A stretch of DNA of 64,000 nt from SVFI01 sp045588655 (GCA_045588655.1 JAZNEP010000059.1:68335-132334), one strand, 5' to 3'. Positions 9,086 through 16,677 are shown, counted from the stretch's first letter. The notes: generated from the letters alone by a model not told the origin. Numbers and translations: made by a program.

Positions 9086-9169
9086 AACCAAAGAAATTTG
9101 CTTTTCCTTCAGATCACACAGCAAATTGCAGCAAGCTGCGTGACGAAAAAGAATTTCTACATCTTGGTT
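9086..9169 (-). ncRNA. 84-nt long bulged hairpin in the rtcB-slipin region
   Basis: Five helices stack in register: AACCAA/TTGGTT (9169-9164 with 9091-9086), GAAATT/AATTTC (9157-9152 with 9098-9093), CTTTTTC/GGAAAAG (9151-9145 with 9107-9101, one G-U), TCACGCAGC/GCTGTGTGA (9143-9135 with 9122-9114, one G-U) and a 12-nt loop. About 28 pairs interrupted by bulges is well beyond chance for such a short span and resembles the bulged stems by which Y RNAs bind Ro60. Confidence 0.6.
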
Positions 9170-9171
9170 GA

Positions 9172-9202
9172 GACCATCTCGGTCAGGGCGGATTTGAACC
9201 GC
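9172..9202 (-). ncRNA. Second T-arm-like element with capped helix
   Basis: GCGG-TTCAAAT-CCGC (9202-9188) has a consensus TTCRANY T loop. It is followed by GACC-GAGAT-GGTC (9184-9172), a helix in the place of an acceptor stem but closed by a loop. Immediately upstream, GAAC-AAAA-GTTC (9214-9203) looks like a long variable arm. No 5' acceptor strand matching CCTGACC exists upstream, so this is not a normal tRNA gene. Confidence 0.55.
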
Positions 9203-9224
9203 GAACTTTTGTTCTGCCACTTTA

Positions 9225-9287
9225 AGTGTTGCTCTACCGTCTGAGCTACCGTTTTCACGGAGTGGAATCGAACCACCGACAGACACT
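9225..9287 (-). ncRNA. Circularly permuted tRNA-like domain (YrlA/Y-RNA-like)
   Basis: Read 5' to 3' with tRNA numbering: anticodon-stem 3' strand AGTGT (39-43), five-base variable loop CTGTC (44-48), T stem GGTGG, T loop TTCGATT, T stem CCACT, acceptor CCGT closed by a GAAA tetraloop to ACGG, then T8 A9, D stem GCTC, D loop AGACGGTA with GG at 18-19, D stem GAGC, A26, and anticodon-stem 5' strand ACACT (27-31), which pairs with the opening AGTGT. Every tRNA position falls in register, but the order is permuted and the acceptor end is sealed. Family knowledge: the tRNA-mimic domain of bacterial Y RNAs has this arrangement. No Ro60/TROVE gene is in the window. Confidence 0.75.
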
Positions 9288-9402
9288 ACTTCCTCTTTTA
9301 CGCTTTACAGGCGTTTGTGAAGACATACCACGGCATACAAACATGCTACGAGCACTTGCACCGCCGGGCAGGAAATCTTTTCCGATACCCGCGCAAAGTA
9401 GT
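9285..9402 (-). ncRNA. Multibranched RNA domain 5' of the tRNA-like fold
   Basis: Closed by ACTACTT (9402-9396) with AAGTAGT (9291-9285). Inside are TTGC/GCAA enclosing CGGG/CCCG and a GGAAA-AGA-TTTCC hairpin (9396-9356), GCAT/ATGC (9346-9333), and ACGC-CTGTAAA-GCGT (9314-9300). The last has a seven-base loop identical to a tRNA-Tyr(GUA) anticodon loop. The closing 3' strand overlaps by three bases the AGTGT of the permuted tRNA-like fold, so the two may exchange or stack. Confidence 0.5.
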
Positions 9403-9440
9403 ATTCTTCTAACATATATGTGATTCTGCATTTGCAGATA

Positions 9441-10673
9441 TCAGCCTTTTACAACTCCCACTGTCTTTAACTTTCTGACAATATCCACCATGTCGGTCTG
9501 CTGCTGCATAACCTCATCGATGTTTTTGTACGCAAATCGACACTCCTCTGCCACGTCGTTTTTTTTGCGTTTACCCAGAACAACTCCCTGCTCCTTAAGG
9601 TCAACCACAACCTGCTCTACCGTAAACGCGGTACGTGCACCGCTTCTTGAGTATGATCTTCCCGCTCCGTGAGACGAAGAACAGAATGACTCCGGATTAC
9701 CTTTGCCGGACACCACATAACTATAAGAACCCATCGCTCCCGGAATAACTGCAAGCTCGCCCTCTCTTACACGGGTTGCACCTTTTCTGTGCACCCACAC
9801 ATTCGCACCATAATGATGCTCAAGCGCCGCATAGTTGTGATGACAGTTAATCTTCTGTGTAAACTCCACATTTTTATCTGTATACTTTTCAATTAACTCC
9901 TTCACGATAATACATACTTTTTGAATCATACGTTCTCTGTTCTCAAATGCATAATCAAGAGCCAGGTCCATCCAGCGAATGTACTGCTGCCCTTCCTTCG
10001 TATCTACAGGCAAAAACGCAAGTCTGTATTCATCCGGAACCGCACTGTGCCATGTTTCATTCAGGTTTCTTGCCAAGCTGTGAAAATAATCGCAGATCTC
10101 CTTTCCCATATGACGGCTTCCGGAATGAAGCATAATACAAAGGTAGCCGTCCTGATCCTCCTGAATTTCAATAAAGTGGTTACCACCACCGAGTGATCCG
10201 ACCTGATAATATCCGTCCTCGATTAGCGGAAGAAGCTCCGAATTTTCCTCATATTTAAATATTTCCTCTTTTGCCTTATCAAGCACTTTCGACGGTTGCG
10301 GGACTTTATAACGTTCCACTCCCAGCGGAATCGCTCTCATAATATTTCCAACGATAGCCTGTATGAGGGTTCCATTACCCGTAGCCACTTCTCGAATCTC
10401 TTCCATCCTGATATTGGATGCCACAAACACCATTCCACAGCCGATATCAGCCCCCACTGCATTCGGTATAATTACACCTTTTGTTGCAATCACACCTCCA
10501 ATTGGCATTCCTTTTCCGGTATGCGTATCCGGCATTAAGCAGACCCACTTATGTAAAAATGGAAGGTTTGACAGGTGATATGCCTGTTCCATACAAGACT
10601 CCTCCACTTTATCCTTACTTTCCAGCCATACCTTAATTGGAAACTTCGTTTTTTCATTGCAAATCACAAACAT
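9441..10673 (-). CDS. rtcB: RtcB-family RNA 3'-phosphate/5'-OH ligase
   Basis: GTP- and Mn-dependent ligase joining 2',3'-cyclic-phosphate or 3'-phosphate ends to 5'-OH ends. Visible motifs: GADIGCGM (metal-binding Asp/Cys), GGGNHFIEI, MLHSGSRHMG, the NCHHNY block and SSHGAGRSYSR, whose His is guanylylated. About 410 residues, the size of the compact RtcB paralogues. Start chosen at 10673: AGGAGG is followed by ATGACAATG and the second ATG has the better spacing; in-frame ATGs at 10679 and 10709 are alternatives. Neighbours (structured RNA, slipin, divergent WYL regulators) suggest a damage-responsive RNA-repair unit rather than housekeeping tRNA splicing. Confidence 0.93.
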   Translation of the reverse strand: MFVICNEKTKFPIKVWLESKDKVEESCMEQAYHLSNLPFLHKWVCLMPDTHTGKGMPIGGVIATKGVIIPNAVGADIGCGMVFVASNIRMEEIREVATGNGTLIQAIVGNIMRAIPLGVERYKVPQPSKVLDKAKEEIFKYEENSELLPLIEDGYYQVGSLGGGNHFIEIQEDQDGYLCIMLHSGSRHMGKEICDYFHSLARNLNETWHSAVPDEYRLAFLPVDTKEGQQYIRWMDLALDYAFENRERMIQKVCIIVKELIEKYTDKNVEFTQKINCHHNYAALEHHYGANVWVHRKGATRVREGELAVIPGAMGSYSYVVSGKGNPESFCSSSHGAGRSYSRSGARTAFTVEQVVVDLKEQGVVLGKRKKNDVAEECRFAYKNIDEVMQQQTDMVDIVRKLKTVGVVKG

Positions 10674-10759
10674 TGTCATTCCCTCCTTTTTTGTTTTGTC
10701 ATGTTTCATTTGCTGATGAAATTATCATAAACTTACTTGGTAAATTTTTCATTTCAAAA

Positions 10760-10772
10760 AAGTTGCGAACTT
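10760..10772. promoter_or_regulatory. Candidate operator between rtcB and the WYL genes
   Basis: A perfect dyad AAGTT-GCG-AACTT lies midway in the 142-178 bp divergent intergenic region, about 40 bp upstream of the WYL -10. It is a plausible binding site for one of the WYL regulators; this is inference from position and symmetry only. Confidence 0.4.
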
Positions 10773-10811
10773 AAAAAGTCATACAAACAGGTATTTCATA
10801 TTTGTAGTTTA

Positions 10812-10820
10812 TGCTATACT
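10812..10820 (+). promoter_or_regulatory. Extended -10 promoter of the WYL gene pair
   Basis: TGCTATACT (10812-10820) is an extended -10 element. The -35 region (10792-10797, TATTTC) is weak, which fits a regulated or activator-dependent promoter. AAAGGAG precedes the ATG at 10852. Confidence 0.55.
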
Positions 10821-10851
10821 GAGTTTACGAAAAAAATGAAAGGAGCCGCTT

Positions 10852-12084
10852 ATGTCAGAATTCAAAGAACTGATCAAAAGTTTTCCCAAGACTAGAGAAT
10901 ATGTACGTGACTTTTTTGTATATGGATTTAAAACCAGAGATGATTTCAAGGACAAAAGCGGCCGCACCTACGACAATGAGCGACGCCGAATCGAAAGCTG
11001 GCTCGGTGCGTTTGTTAAACAGGATTACACAAGCATGGGCAAAAATATCTCTCTTGCCATCGACAGCAATCTGCTTGATACGAACCCTCTTTACCGGGTG
11101 TGGAAAACCAAAAGTTTTACAGACAACGATATACAGCTACATTTTTACATATTAGATTTTTTAGATGATGAAGAAGGCTATACTATTGAACAGATTACAG
11201 ACGGGATTCTAATCGATTATGACCTATGCTTTGACGCCCAAATGATCCGGCGCAAATGCAATGCCTATGTAAAAGAAGGGATTCTGCGAAAAGAAAAGTC
11301 GGGCAAAGACCTGTTGTACTTTAAAAACGAAAATTTTGCTGAAATAGCCGCTGATCATCCGGCGCTGATCTATGCCCTGAAATTCTTCACCCAGAGCTCT
11401 CCGCTTGGCATCGTCGGTGACACAATTCTCGACAATTTCGATGAAACAAACAATACATTCCGTGTCAAACACGGATTCCTCGTTCATACACTAGAAGACG
11501 AAATGCTCCTTCTACTTCTTTCTGCTATGCAGCAAAAATATGAAGTAAAAATCACCCTGCGCGGAACGCGAAGCCATGTACAGTCAATTGTCTCAGGGGC
11601 TCCGCTTCAGATTTTTACAAGTACAAGAAGCGGGAGACGTTTTCTCTGCCTTCATCTAACGGAAAAAAAACGCTTTAACTGTATACGCTTAGATAGCATT
11701 AAAGAAGTTGAGTTATCCAAACCAGCGGATGGATACGATATTCTACGACAATCACTGATAAATAACCACCCTTACATTTGGGGCGTTTCCTTTCAAAATG
11801 CTTCCTGCAATCGTCTAGAAAAAATAAAGCTGACGTTGCACATCAATGAAAAATATGAGATGTTCATTATTGAACGCCTGCAGCGTGAAGGAAAAGGCGG
11901 CGCCATTACAAAGATTGCTCCAAATACCTTTACTTATGAAAAGGCCGTCTTCGACAGTCACGAAATGCTCCCTTGGCTACGTACCTTTACCGGTCGTATC
12001 ATAGATTTGGAATGTGACAACCCCTTCGTCCGAAATCAATTTCTCTACGATATACAGCGCATGTATGACTTGTATGATATCTGA
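10852..12084 (+). CDS. WYL-domain transcriptional regulator, first of two
   Basis: 410 residues. A helical N-terminal part, then a winged-helix-like segment (about residues 105-165), then a WYL/WCX region in the C-terminal half with the beta-rich KITLRGTRSHVQSIVSGAPL section and the WCX-like tail ending PFVRNQFLYDIQRMYDLYDI. WYL regulators are known to sense nucleic-acid ligands and to control DNA/RNA damage, CRISPR and phage-defence genes. The divergent position against rtcB argues that they regulate the RNA-repair genes. A 35-bp gap to the second WYL gene suggests one operon. Confidence 0.7.
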   Translation: MSEFKELIKSFPKTREYVRDFFVYGFKTRDDFKDKSGRTYDNERRRIESWLGAFVKQDYTSMGKNISLAIDSNLLDTNPLYRVWKTKSFTDNDIQLHFYILDFLDDEEGYTIEQITDGILIDYDLCFDAQMIRRKCNAYVKEGILRKEKSGKDLLYFKNENFAEIAADHPALIYALKFFTQSSPLGIVGDTILDNFDETNNTFRVKHGFLVHTLEDEMLLLLLSAMQQKYEVKITLRGTRSHVQSIVSGAPLQIFTSTRSGRRFLCLHLTEKKRFNCIRLDSIKEVELSKPADGYDILRQSLINNHPYIWGVSFQNASCNRLEKIKLTLHINEKYEMFIIERLQREGKGGAITKIAPNTFTYEKAVFDSHEMLPWLRTFTGRIIDLECDNPFVRNQFLYDIQRMYDLYDI

Positions 12085-12119
12085 TTTGCCGCGTACCGGT
12101 AATCAAGAAAGGAGAACCC

Positions 12120-13082
12120 ATGGAAATTTTTTCTGAAATCTACAACTGCTATTACCAAATCATGAAACATATATTACGCAGAAGCAATAGCGTTACCGTG
12201 GAAGATCTGCGTGTTACAATTGCAAGCAAAGGCTATGAAGAGAGTCTTCTTTATTTGATTCCAAAACTCACCTCAGGCGAGTGGGATTTTTTTGACCGAG
12301 ATGGCGAACTTTACCTTACAAAAATCTCAAAAGACTTCTATGTACCTCTCACAAATCTGCAGAAAGCTTACGTCAAAACCATCCTATCCGACGCAAAAAT
12401 ACAACTATTTTTGGATGCAGACATGACAGAAAAGCTCCTTGCACTTTTTAGAGATATTCCGGTTCTTTGGTCACAAGATGATTTTTACTACTATGATCGT
12501 TATGTAAATCGTGATCCTTTTGAGAACTCCACATACATACATAATTTCCGTACAATCCTTACAGCGATGAAACACGGACAATATGTCGATATTGAGTATG
12601 TTGGAAAAAACGATAAGCGCGTGCATCATCACTACCTGCCTTGTCGCTTGGAATACTCAATTAAAAATGACAAATTTCGATTGCTTGCCACCGCCAAAAA
12701 CGCACGCAGTCCACGCATTGAGATCCTGAACTTAGAACGCGTGGCAGACGTTTCACTCATGGATACCTACGCAACAGAAATACCGAATATCGACCAATTA
12801 TTAAAGGCAGACGATTACAAAGAACCTGCCAGACTTCTTATTCATACAGATCGCAATGCTCTCGAGCGCACGATGCTTCAGTTTGCTAATTATGAGAAAA
12901 ACACAACAAAAATAGACGATCATACATATGAGTGTTTGATTTATTATAATCAAAAAAATGAGACCGAGCTTCTGATTGAAGTACTCTCCTTTGGTCCTCG
13001 AATCGAGGTACTAGGTAGCGAGCGCTTTTTAAATCAGGTAAAACAGCGTCTGACTTTACAGAAACGACGTGGTAAATTTTAA
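12120..13082 (+). CDS. WYL-domain transcriptional regulator, second of two
   Basis: 320 residues. The N-terminal winged-helix part is followed by a WYL domain at about residues 150-220 (GQYVDIEYVGKN ... HHYLPCRLEYSIKNDKFRLLA ... RIEILNLERV) and a C-terminal WCX extension (LLIEVLSFGPRIEVLGSE). The pair may act as a heterodimer, as PafB/PafC do in actinobacteria; that is an analogy. AAAGGAG precedes the ATG. Confidence 0.78.
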   Translation: MEIFSEIYNCYYQIMKHILRRSNSVTVEDLRVTIASKGYEESLLYLIPKLTSGEWDFFDRDGELYLTKISKDFYVPLTNLQKAYVKTILSDAKIQLFLDADMTEKLLALFRDIPVLWSQDDFYYYDRYVNRDPFENSTYIHNFRTILTAMKHGQYVDIEYVGKNDKRVHHHYLPCRLEYSIKNDKFRLLATAKNARSPRIEILNLERVADVSLMDTYATEIPNIDQLLKADDYKEPARLLIHTDRNALERTMLQFANYEKNTTKIDDHTYECLIYYNQKNETELLIEVLSFGPRIEVLGSERFLNQVKQRLTLQKRRGKF

Positions 13083-13137
13083 AGTTACTTTATCCATATA
13101 AGTTTCTATATTTTCGCAAAGATTTGTATCCTTTACT

Positions 13138-13776
13138 CTACCTTTCAATCAAGTCTTCCATCGTACAACCAAGAGCCTTAGCAAGACGATACATGGTATC
13201 TGCACTCGCCTTATTAATGTTTTTGTTTCGCTGTTCATACATTTGAATGGAACGAAGACTAACACCGGAGCGCTCAGCCAACTCCAATTGGGTAAAGCCA
13301 TAAGTAATACGAATACGTTTCAAGTTGGTTTCGGAAAAATATTCTCTCATTTGCGAATCCATAATATCAACAAACTTGGTAATGTCTGCCTCGTGCAGTG
13401 TATAATACATTTTCTGTAAATCTTCAAAGGATACAACTTCAAAAATATCACTGTACTTCCTTTCGGAATGCCAATGATAATATGCAACTGCCCATCCAAT
13501 CCAGTATTCCTTGGAACGTTCAAAATGTTCCTTCGATTCTACCATCAATTCCTGTCCCTTGCTCTCCCTCACAATTTCCCGAGCAATTTCTATACCACTT
13601 TTCCCTACAAGATAGGCAGGTTCGCCATTTTCCATTCTTTTTCTTACAGAGCTGACAACAAACATCTTCACAAAATCATTTCCGGAAATATTGCCGTCAT
13701 TAACTGCATAATCAAAGGCATCTCCAAGTACCGACTGTGCCTTACTCAAATATATTTCTTGGTATGCGCGAGTCAT
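13138..13776 (-). CDS. XRE-type antitoxin-like regulator
   Basis: 212 residues. The C-terminal 60 residues (RITYGFTQLELAERSGVSLR, then SIQMYEQRNKNINKA and LAKALGCTMEDLIE) are a canonical Cro/CI helix-turn-helix. The first 150 residues are an uncharacterised helical domain. The start lies inside the end of the DUF3990-like gene (35-bp overlap), the tight coupling typical of toxin-antitoxin pairs. It probably represses its own operon through the HTH. Confidence 0.7.
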   Translation of the reverse strand: MTRAYQEIYLSKAQSVLGDAFDYAVNDGNISGNDFVKMFVVSSVRKRMENGEPAYLVGKSGIEIAREIVRESKGQELMVESKEHFERSKEYWIGWAVAYYHWHSERKYSDIFEVVSFEDLQKMYYTLHEADITKFVDIMDSQMREYFSETNLKRIRITYGFTQLELAERSGVSLRSIQMYEQRNKNINKASADTMYRLAKALGCTMEDLIER

Positions 13777-14449
13777 CGTTTTTTATGCCTCCTCTTATAA
13801 TATCCTGAATATACAAACCATCACTTTCTTCCTCAATCATTTCCAAATAATGCTGATTAGCCTCATCATCTCTTGCTTTGCGAAGAACAAAATACTGCTC
13901 TTTCCTTGCAACCTCAAAGCCTTCATATTTTAATTTCGAAAAAGCAAACTTCGATTTTATAACAATTTGTTCCCCTAACTTACCAAGTTGCATTGCACGT
14001 GCAAGCTGTTCCACAGAAATACCATTATTAAGAAAAGCTTCCGCATAATCAAAATAGGAATCATCTGCACGATATCCGGTTATTAGATCAAATGCATTTA
14101 CATTAATACTGAAGTTATCTATCAAATACCTCTTTGCTCGTCTCGCCACAGGCGTTTTGATAGAAAACAGACGGTGTTCCACCAAAACAGCAATCCAGTT
14201 AAGAATGGTATACTCCGGATTATTTAAATTCAAAATATTTAGATATTCCGTATCTAGTGTATAACGATTGGAAAAACCATCCCGTAGTGAGGATACCGCC
14301 CATTCTTTTGCTAGATCTTCACTTTCCGTACAGTAGAACCCCAGACCAAAATCATTATTCTTCTTGCCCTCACCAAAAATTGGCTGTTCCACCATTTTCT
14401 CTGAACCATGGTATATCGTAATCAGTTTATCCACTTCCCTAACCTCCAT
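13742..14449 (-). CDS. DUF3990-like putative ADP-ribosyltransferase toxin
   Basis: 235 residues. The opening ITIYHGSEK ... KKNNDFGLGFYCTE segment matches DUF3990, where Tyr-His-Gly and the G.GFY(F)xT element correspond to the NAD-binding His/Tyr motifs of H-Y-E type ADP-ribosyltransferases; a GEQIVIKS motif later supplies a Glu in the expected final position. Two starts are possible: ATG 14449, very close to AAGGAGG, or GTG 14434 with a well-spaced GGAGG. It is paired with the overlapping XRE gene. The target is unknown. Confidence 0.65.
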   Translation of the reverse strand: MEVREVDKLITIYHGSEKMVEQPIFGEGKKNNDFGLGFYCTESEDLAKEWAVSSLRDGFSNRYTLDTEYLNILNLNNPEYTILNWIAVLVEHRLFSIKTPVARRAKRYLIDNFSINVNAFDLITGYRADDSYFDYAEAFLNNGISVEQLARAMQLGKLGEQIVIKSKFAFSKLKYEGFEVARKEQYFVLRKARDDEANQHYLEMIEEESDGLYIQDIIRGGIKNDDSRIPRNIFE

Positions 14450-14538
14450 TCCTCCTTATTACTTATCCTTATTGTATCACCAAGGTGATAGTTGGTCAAT
14501 GTGGTTTCGGTATATTTGAATAAACTAAAAATAGCATT

Positions 14539-15084
14539 TTATGGATTTTTGCGCTCATATTCCAACTTAGTAATCGAATACAAATATTCTCCTGATGATA
14601 TCCCTGTTTTAGGGTAATATCGAATTCTATCATCGCTTACCTTCTTCATTTTTAGTTTTTTCATTACACTTTCGGATGCTATGTTTTTCGAATCACAATA
14701 TGATATTATCTTTTCAATGTCCAAATTTTCAAATGCATAATTAATTAAGGCACTTGCTGCTTCAGTTGCAAATCCTCTATTTCTATATTTATGATGTATT
14801 GTCCAACCAATTTCACATGCTTTTCTCTCTTCGCAATATTCCAAATTAATACCACCTATTACTTTAGAATTAAAAAGTATCACATACTCTCTGTCATCTG
14901 GTTCTTTTTTATTCCATTCATCAACTGCATAATCTACAAAGCTCTTCGTTTCATCTATTGTTTCTTTCGGTAAAAACATCATCATTGTTATACTTTTATC
15001 ACTTGCATATTCGTGAATTTCATCTATATCACTGTAAATAATAGGCCTGATTACTAATCTTTCAGTTTTAATATTATTTCCCAT
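14539..15084 (-). CDS. GNAT acetyltransferase, RimJ/RimL type
   Basis: 181 residues. TERLVIRPI at the N-terminus, GGINLEYCEERKACEIGWTI, HHKYRNRGFATEAASALINY (acetyl-CoA loop) and the NIASESVMKKLKMKKV helix are the family's successive blocks. It could acetylate a ribosomal protein, a peptide or a small amine. It is a single gene with its own ribosome site in the accessory cluster. Confidence 0.8.
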   Translation of the reverse strand: MGNNIKTERLVIRPIIYSDIDEIHEYASDKSITMMMFLPKETIDETKSFVDYAVDEWNKKEPDDREYVILFNSKVIGGINLEYCEERKACEIGWTIHHKYRNRGFATEAASALINYAFENLDIEKIISYCDSKNIASESVMKKLKMKKVSDDRIRYYPKTGISSGEYLYSITKLEYERKNP

Positions 15085-15109
15085 ATTTAGGTACTCTCCT
15101 TAAAACGAT

Positions 15110-15132
15110 ATACTACACCTTAAGCATAGTAT
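15110..15132 (-). terminator. GATACTAC-family hairpin
   Basis: ATACTA/TAGTAT arms around CACCTTAAGCA, just 3' of the acetyltransferase at 15154. Closely related in loop and stem to the hairpins at 16952 and 19798. The T run on the minus strand is weak. Confidence 0.45.
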
Positions 15133-15153
15133 CTTTGCATCCTTCCCCTGCAT

Positions 15154-15591
15154 TTAACAAATATATCGCATCTCTTCCATATTATCTTCAACAACACCAG
15201 TTTCTACAAATCCAATAGAATTATAAAGATGTTTTGCTATTCCATTTCCCAAAGCAACACCCGTATATATTTCATTAACTCCAAAAGTTTCAATTAAATA
15301 CTTTATTGCAAGTTGTAATGCTTCTCTACCATATCCGCAATTTTGATAATGCCTATCTATCAAAAATTTCCATAATGTATAATAGTTCTTAGTCTTGTAA
15401 TAACCCAGCATAACAAATCCTACTGGTACCTCATTTTCATATATCGCAAACGGGAATGCCGTTTCCTTATATGCCCACGCTTGGGCCAATGAATACACAA
15501 CTGAAGATACAAAAGCTTCCTGATTGTCGAAAACCTTCAAATTTAAAACTTCTTCAAAATTATTCTCCGTTATTTCTCTAAGTTCAACCAT
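15154..15591 (-). CDS. GNAT acetyltransferase, spermidine/amine N-acetyltransferase-like
   Basis: 145 residues. The order VELREITENNFEEVLNLKV, IYENEVPVGFVMLGYY, LWKFLIDRHYQNCGYGREAL and NGIAKHLYNSIGFVETG resembles the PaiA/BltD spermidine acetyltransferase group, in which a 'R.MID..YQ..GYG' motif binds acetyl-CoA. Substrate inference only. The start is supported by GGAGG seven bases upstream. Confidence 0.78.
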   Translation of the reverse strand: MVELREITENNFEEVLNLKVFDNQEAFVSSVVYSLAQAWAYKETAFPFAIYENEVPVGFVMLGYYKTKNYYTLWKFLIDRHYQNCGYGREALQLAIKYLIETFGVNEIYTGVALGNGIAKHLYNSIGFVETGVVEDNMEEMRYIC

Positions 15592-15631
15592 TTAATCCTC
15601 CAAATGCTCAATTTATTGCACTTTTCCCGCA

Positions 15632-15710
15632 GGAATATTCCCATTTCGCTGATATACAATTATAACGAGGGAAATCCCCAAAAGCAGCGCATATTTTATC
15701 TGAATTTCAT
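15632..15710. repeat. Intergenic repeat, copy 1
   Basis: About 79 bp closely matching copies at 16842 and 19687. It shares a TATTCCCATTTCGCTGATA core, a TTATAAC segment, CCCCAAAAGCA and a TATTTTAT end. It sits directly 3' of the alpha/beta hydrolase and has no recognisable coding content. Confidence 0.75.
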
Positions 15711-15717
15711 CGTATTA

Positions 15718-16677
15718 TTATCCATAAATTTGAGCAACCAACTCTTCATATACCATATCCATTACTTCCTTATTTGGATAATGTCCCGAATTGTTTACAA
15801 CTTTACATTTTAGATATGTACTTCCCTCTGTAACTTCCTTCACTGTTTTGGTAGATGCAACTATATCTGTATCACCTTGTATTATTGTGTACGGGATGTT
15901 TATATTTTTTAATGTTGATGATAAGTCTAATTTTAATATTTCTTTCCATAAAGAAACATTTTTCAAATAACCATTCATCATAATGGCTTTAAAATCCTTA
16001 AATTTATAATCTGGGCTCGTTAATAATCCCCATATAACAGCTCCCATCGGTGTTGCTTCTCCGTTTTTGTTTTCGTAACCACTTGTATATTTTCGTATGC
16101 TTGAAGAAACCAACTGTAATTCTTTTGCTGTAATTTTATCTATATTGGCATTTTTAATTGTATTTAACTTTATATCTGAAAGTTTTGATTTTTGTAATTC
16201 TTCATATACTTCTTCATTAAAAAATACTTCTTTTATAATTTGCCCACAAACCACAACACCTTTTACTGTATCTGTTACTTTTTCCAAAACCTTTGCACTT
16301 AAAATAGACCCCCACGATGTTGCAAAAATATAAATAGGATTTTCGGGAAACATTCTCTTTATTTCACAAATTAAATCTTTTGTCATATCAACAAACGTTT
16401 CTATTGTAAACTGTTCATCAATAACATAATTATTAATTCCGCAACCTAATTGGTCCCAGTACACCATAATAAATTTATCTGTAAATTGTGGGAACAATCC
16501 TCGGCACCCTACTGAAAAAGGTATCGGCGTACCTGGACCACCATGCAAAAAAATTACTATCGGTAATTCTTTATTTTTTCCTTCAACCAATATTTTTTGA
16601 TTATATCCGCCAAGATTTAACGTATATATTTCAGATATTTCATTATTAGCAATAATTTCTTTTCGCTTCTTATTCAT
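15718..16677 (-). CDS. Alpha/beta hydrolase, proline-iminopeptidase-like
   Basis: 319 residues. FLHGGPGTPI supplies the oxyanion-hole HGGPG motif of the proline iminopeptidase branch; FATSWGSILS is the nucleophile elbow (G/A-x-S-x-G variant with Ser between Thr and Trp); IQGDTDIV gives the catalytic Asp and NSGHYPNKE the His. The intact triad suggests an active peptidase or esterase. The gene is more AT-rich than its neighbours, which hints at separate acquisition. Confidence 0.82.
   Translation of the reverse strand: MNKKRKEIIANNEISEIYTLNLGGYNQKILVEGKNKELPIVIFLHGGPGTPIPFSVGCRGLFPQFTDKFIMVYWDQLGCGINNYVIDEQFTIETFVDMTKDLICEIKRMFPENPIYIFATSWGSILSAKVLEKVTDTVKGVVVCGQIIKEVFFNEEVYEELQKSKLSDIKLNTIKNANIDKITAKELQLVSSSIRKYTSGYENKNGEATPMGAVIWGLLTSPDYKFKDFKAIMMNGYLKNVSLWKEILKLDLSSTLKNINIPYTIIQGDTDIVASTKTVKEVTEGSTYLKCKVVNNSGHYPNKEVMDMVYEELVAQIYG

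Larger units (their letters stand above)
8889..9440 (-). other. Structured intergenic region between rtcB and slipin, probable ncRNA
   Basis: 552 bp without a plausible gene, read on the minus strand from rtcB into the slipin gene. It is packed with hairpins and tRNA-like parts, listed separately: a multibranched domain (9402-9285), a permuted tRNA-like fold (9287-9225), a second T arm (9202-9172), an 84-nt long hairpin (9169-9086) and smaller hairpins (9036-8972). The last 50 bp hold the slipin ribosome site (GGAGG at about 8898). Confidence 0.7.

Noticed and set aside
9181..9260. An ordinary tRNA gene (class II, long variable arm) on the minus strand
   Set aside because: D arm, short anticodon hairpin, variable arm and T arm are present, but no 5' strand pairs with CCTGACC, the anticodon loop is collapsed, and the D arm pairs better in the permuted fold.
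10710..10851. Sigma-54 promoter for rtcB, as in Proteobacteria
   Set aside because: No GG-N10-GC element at the right distance, and the linked regulators are WYL proteins, not RtcR.
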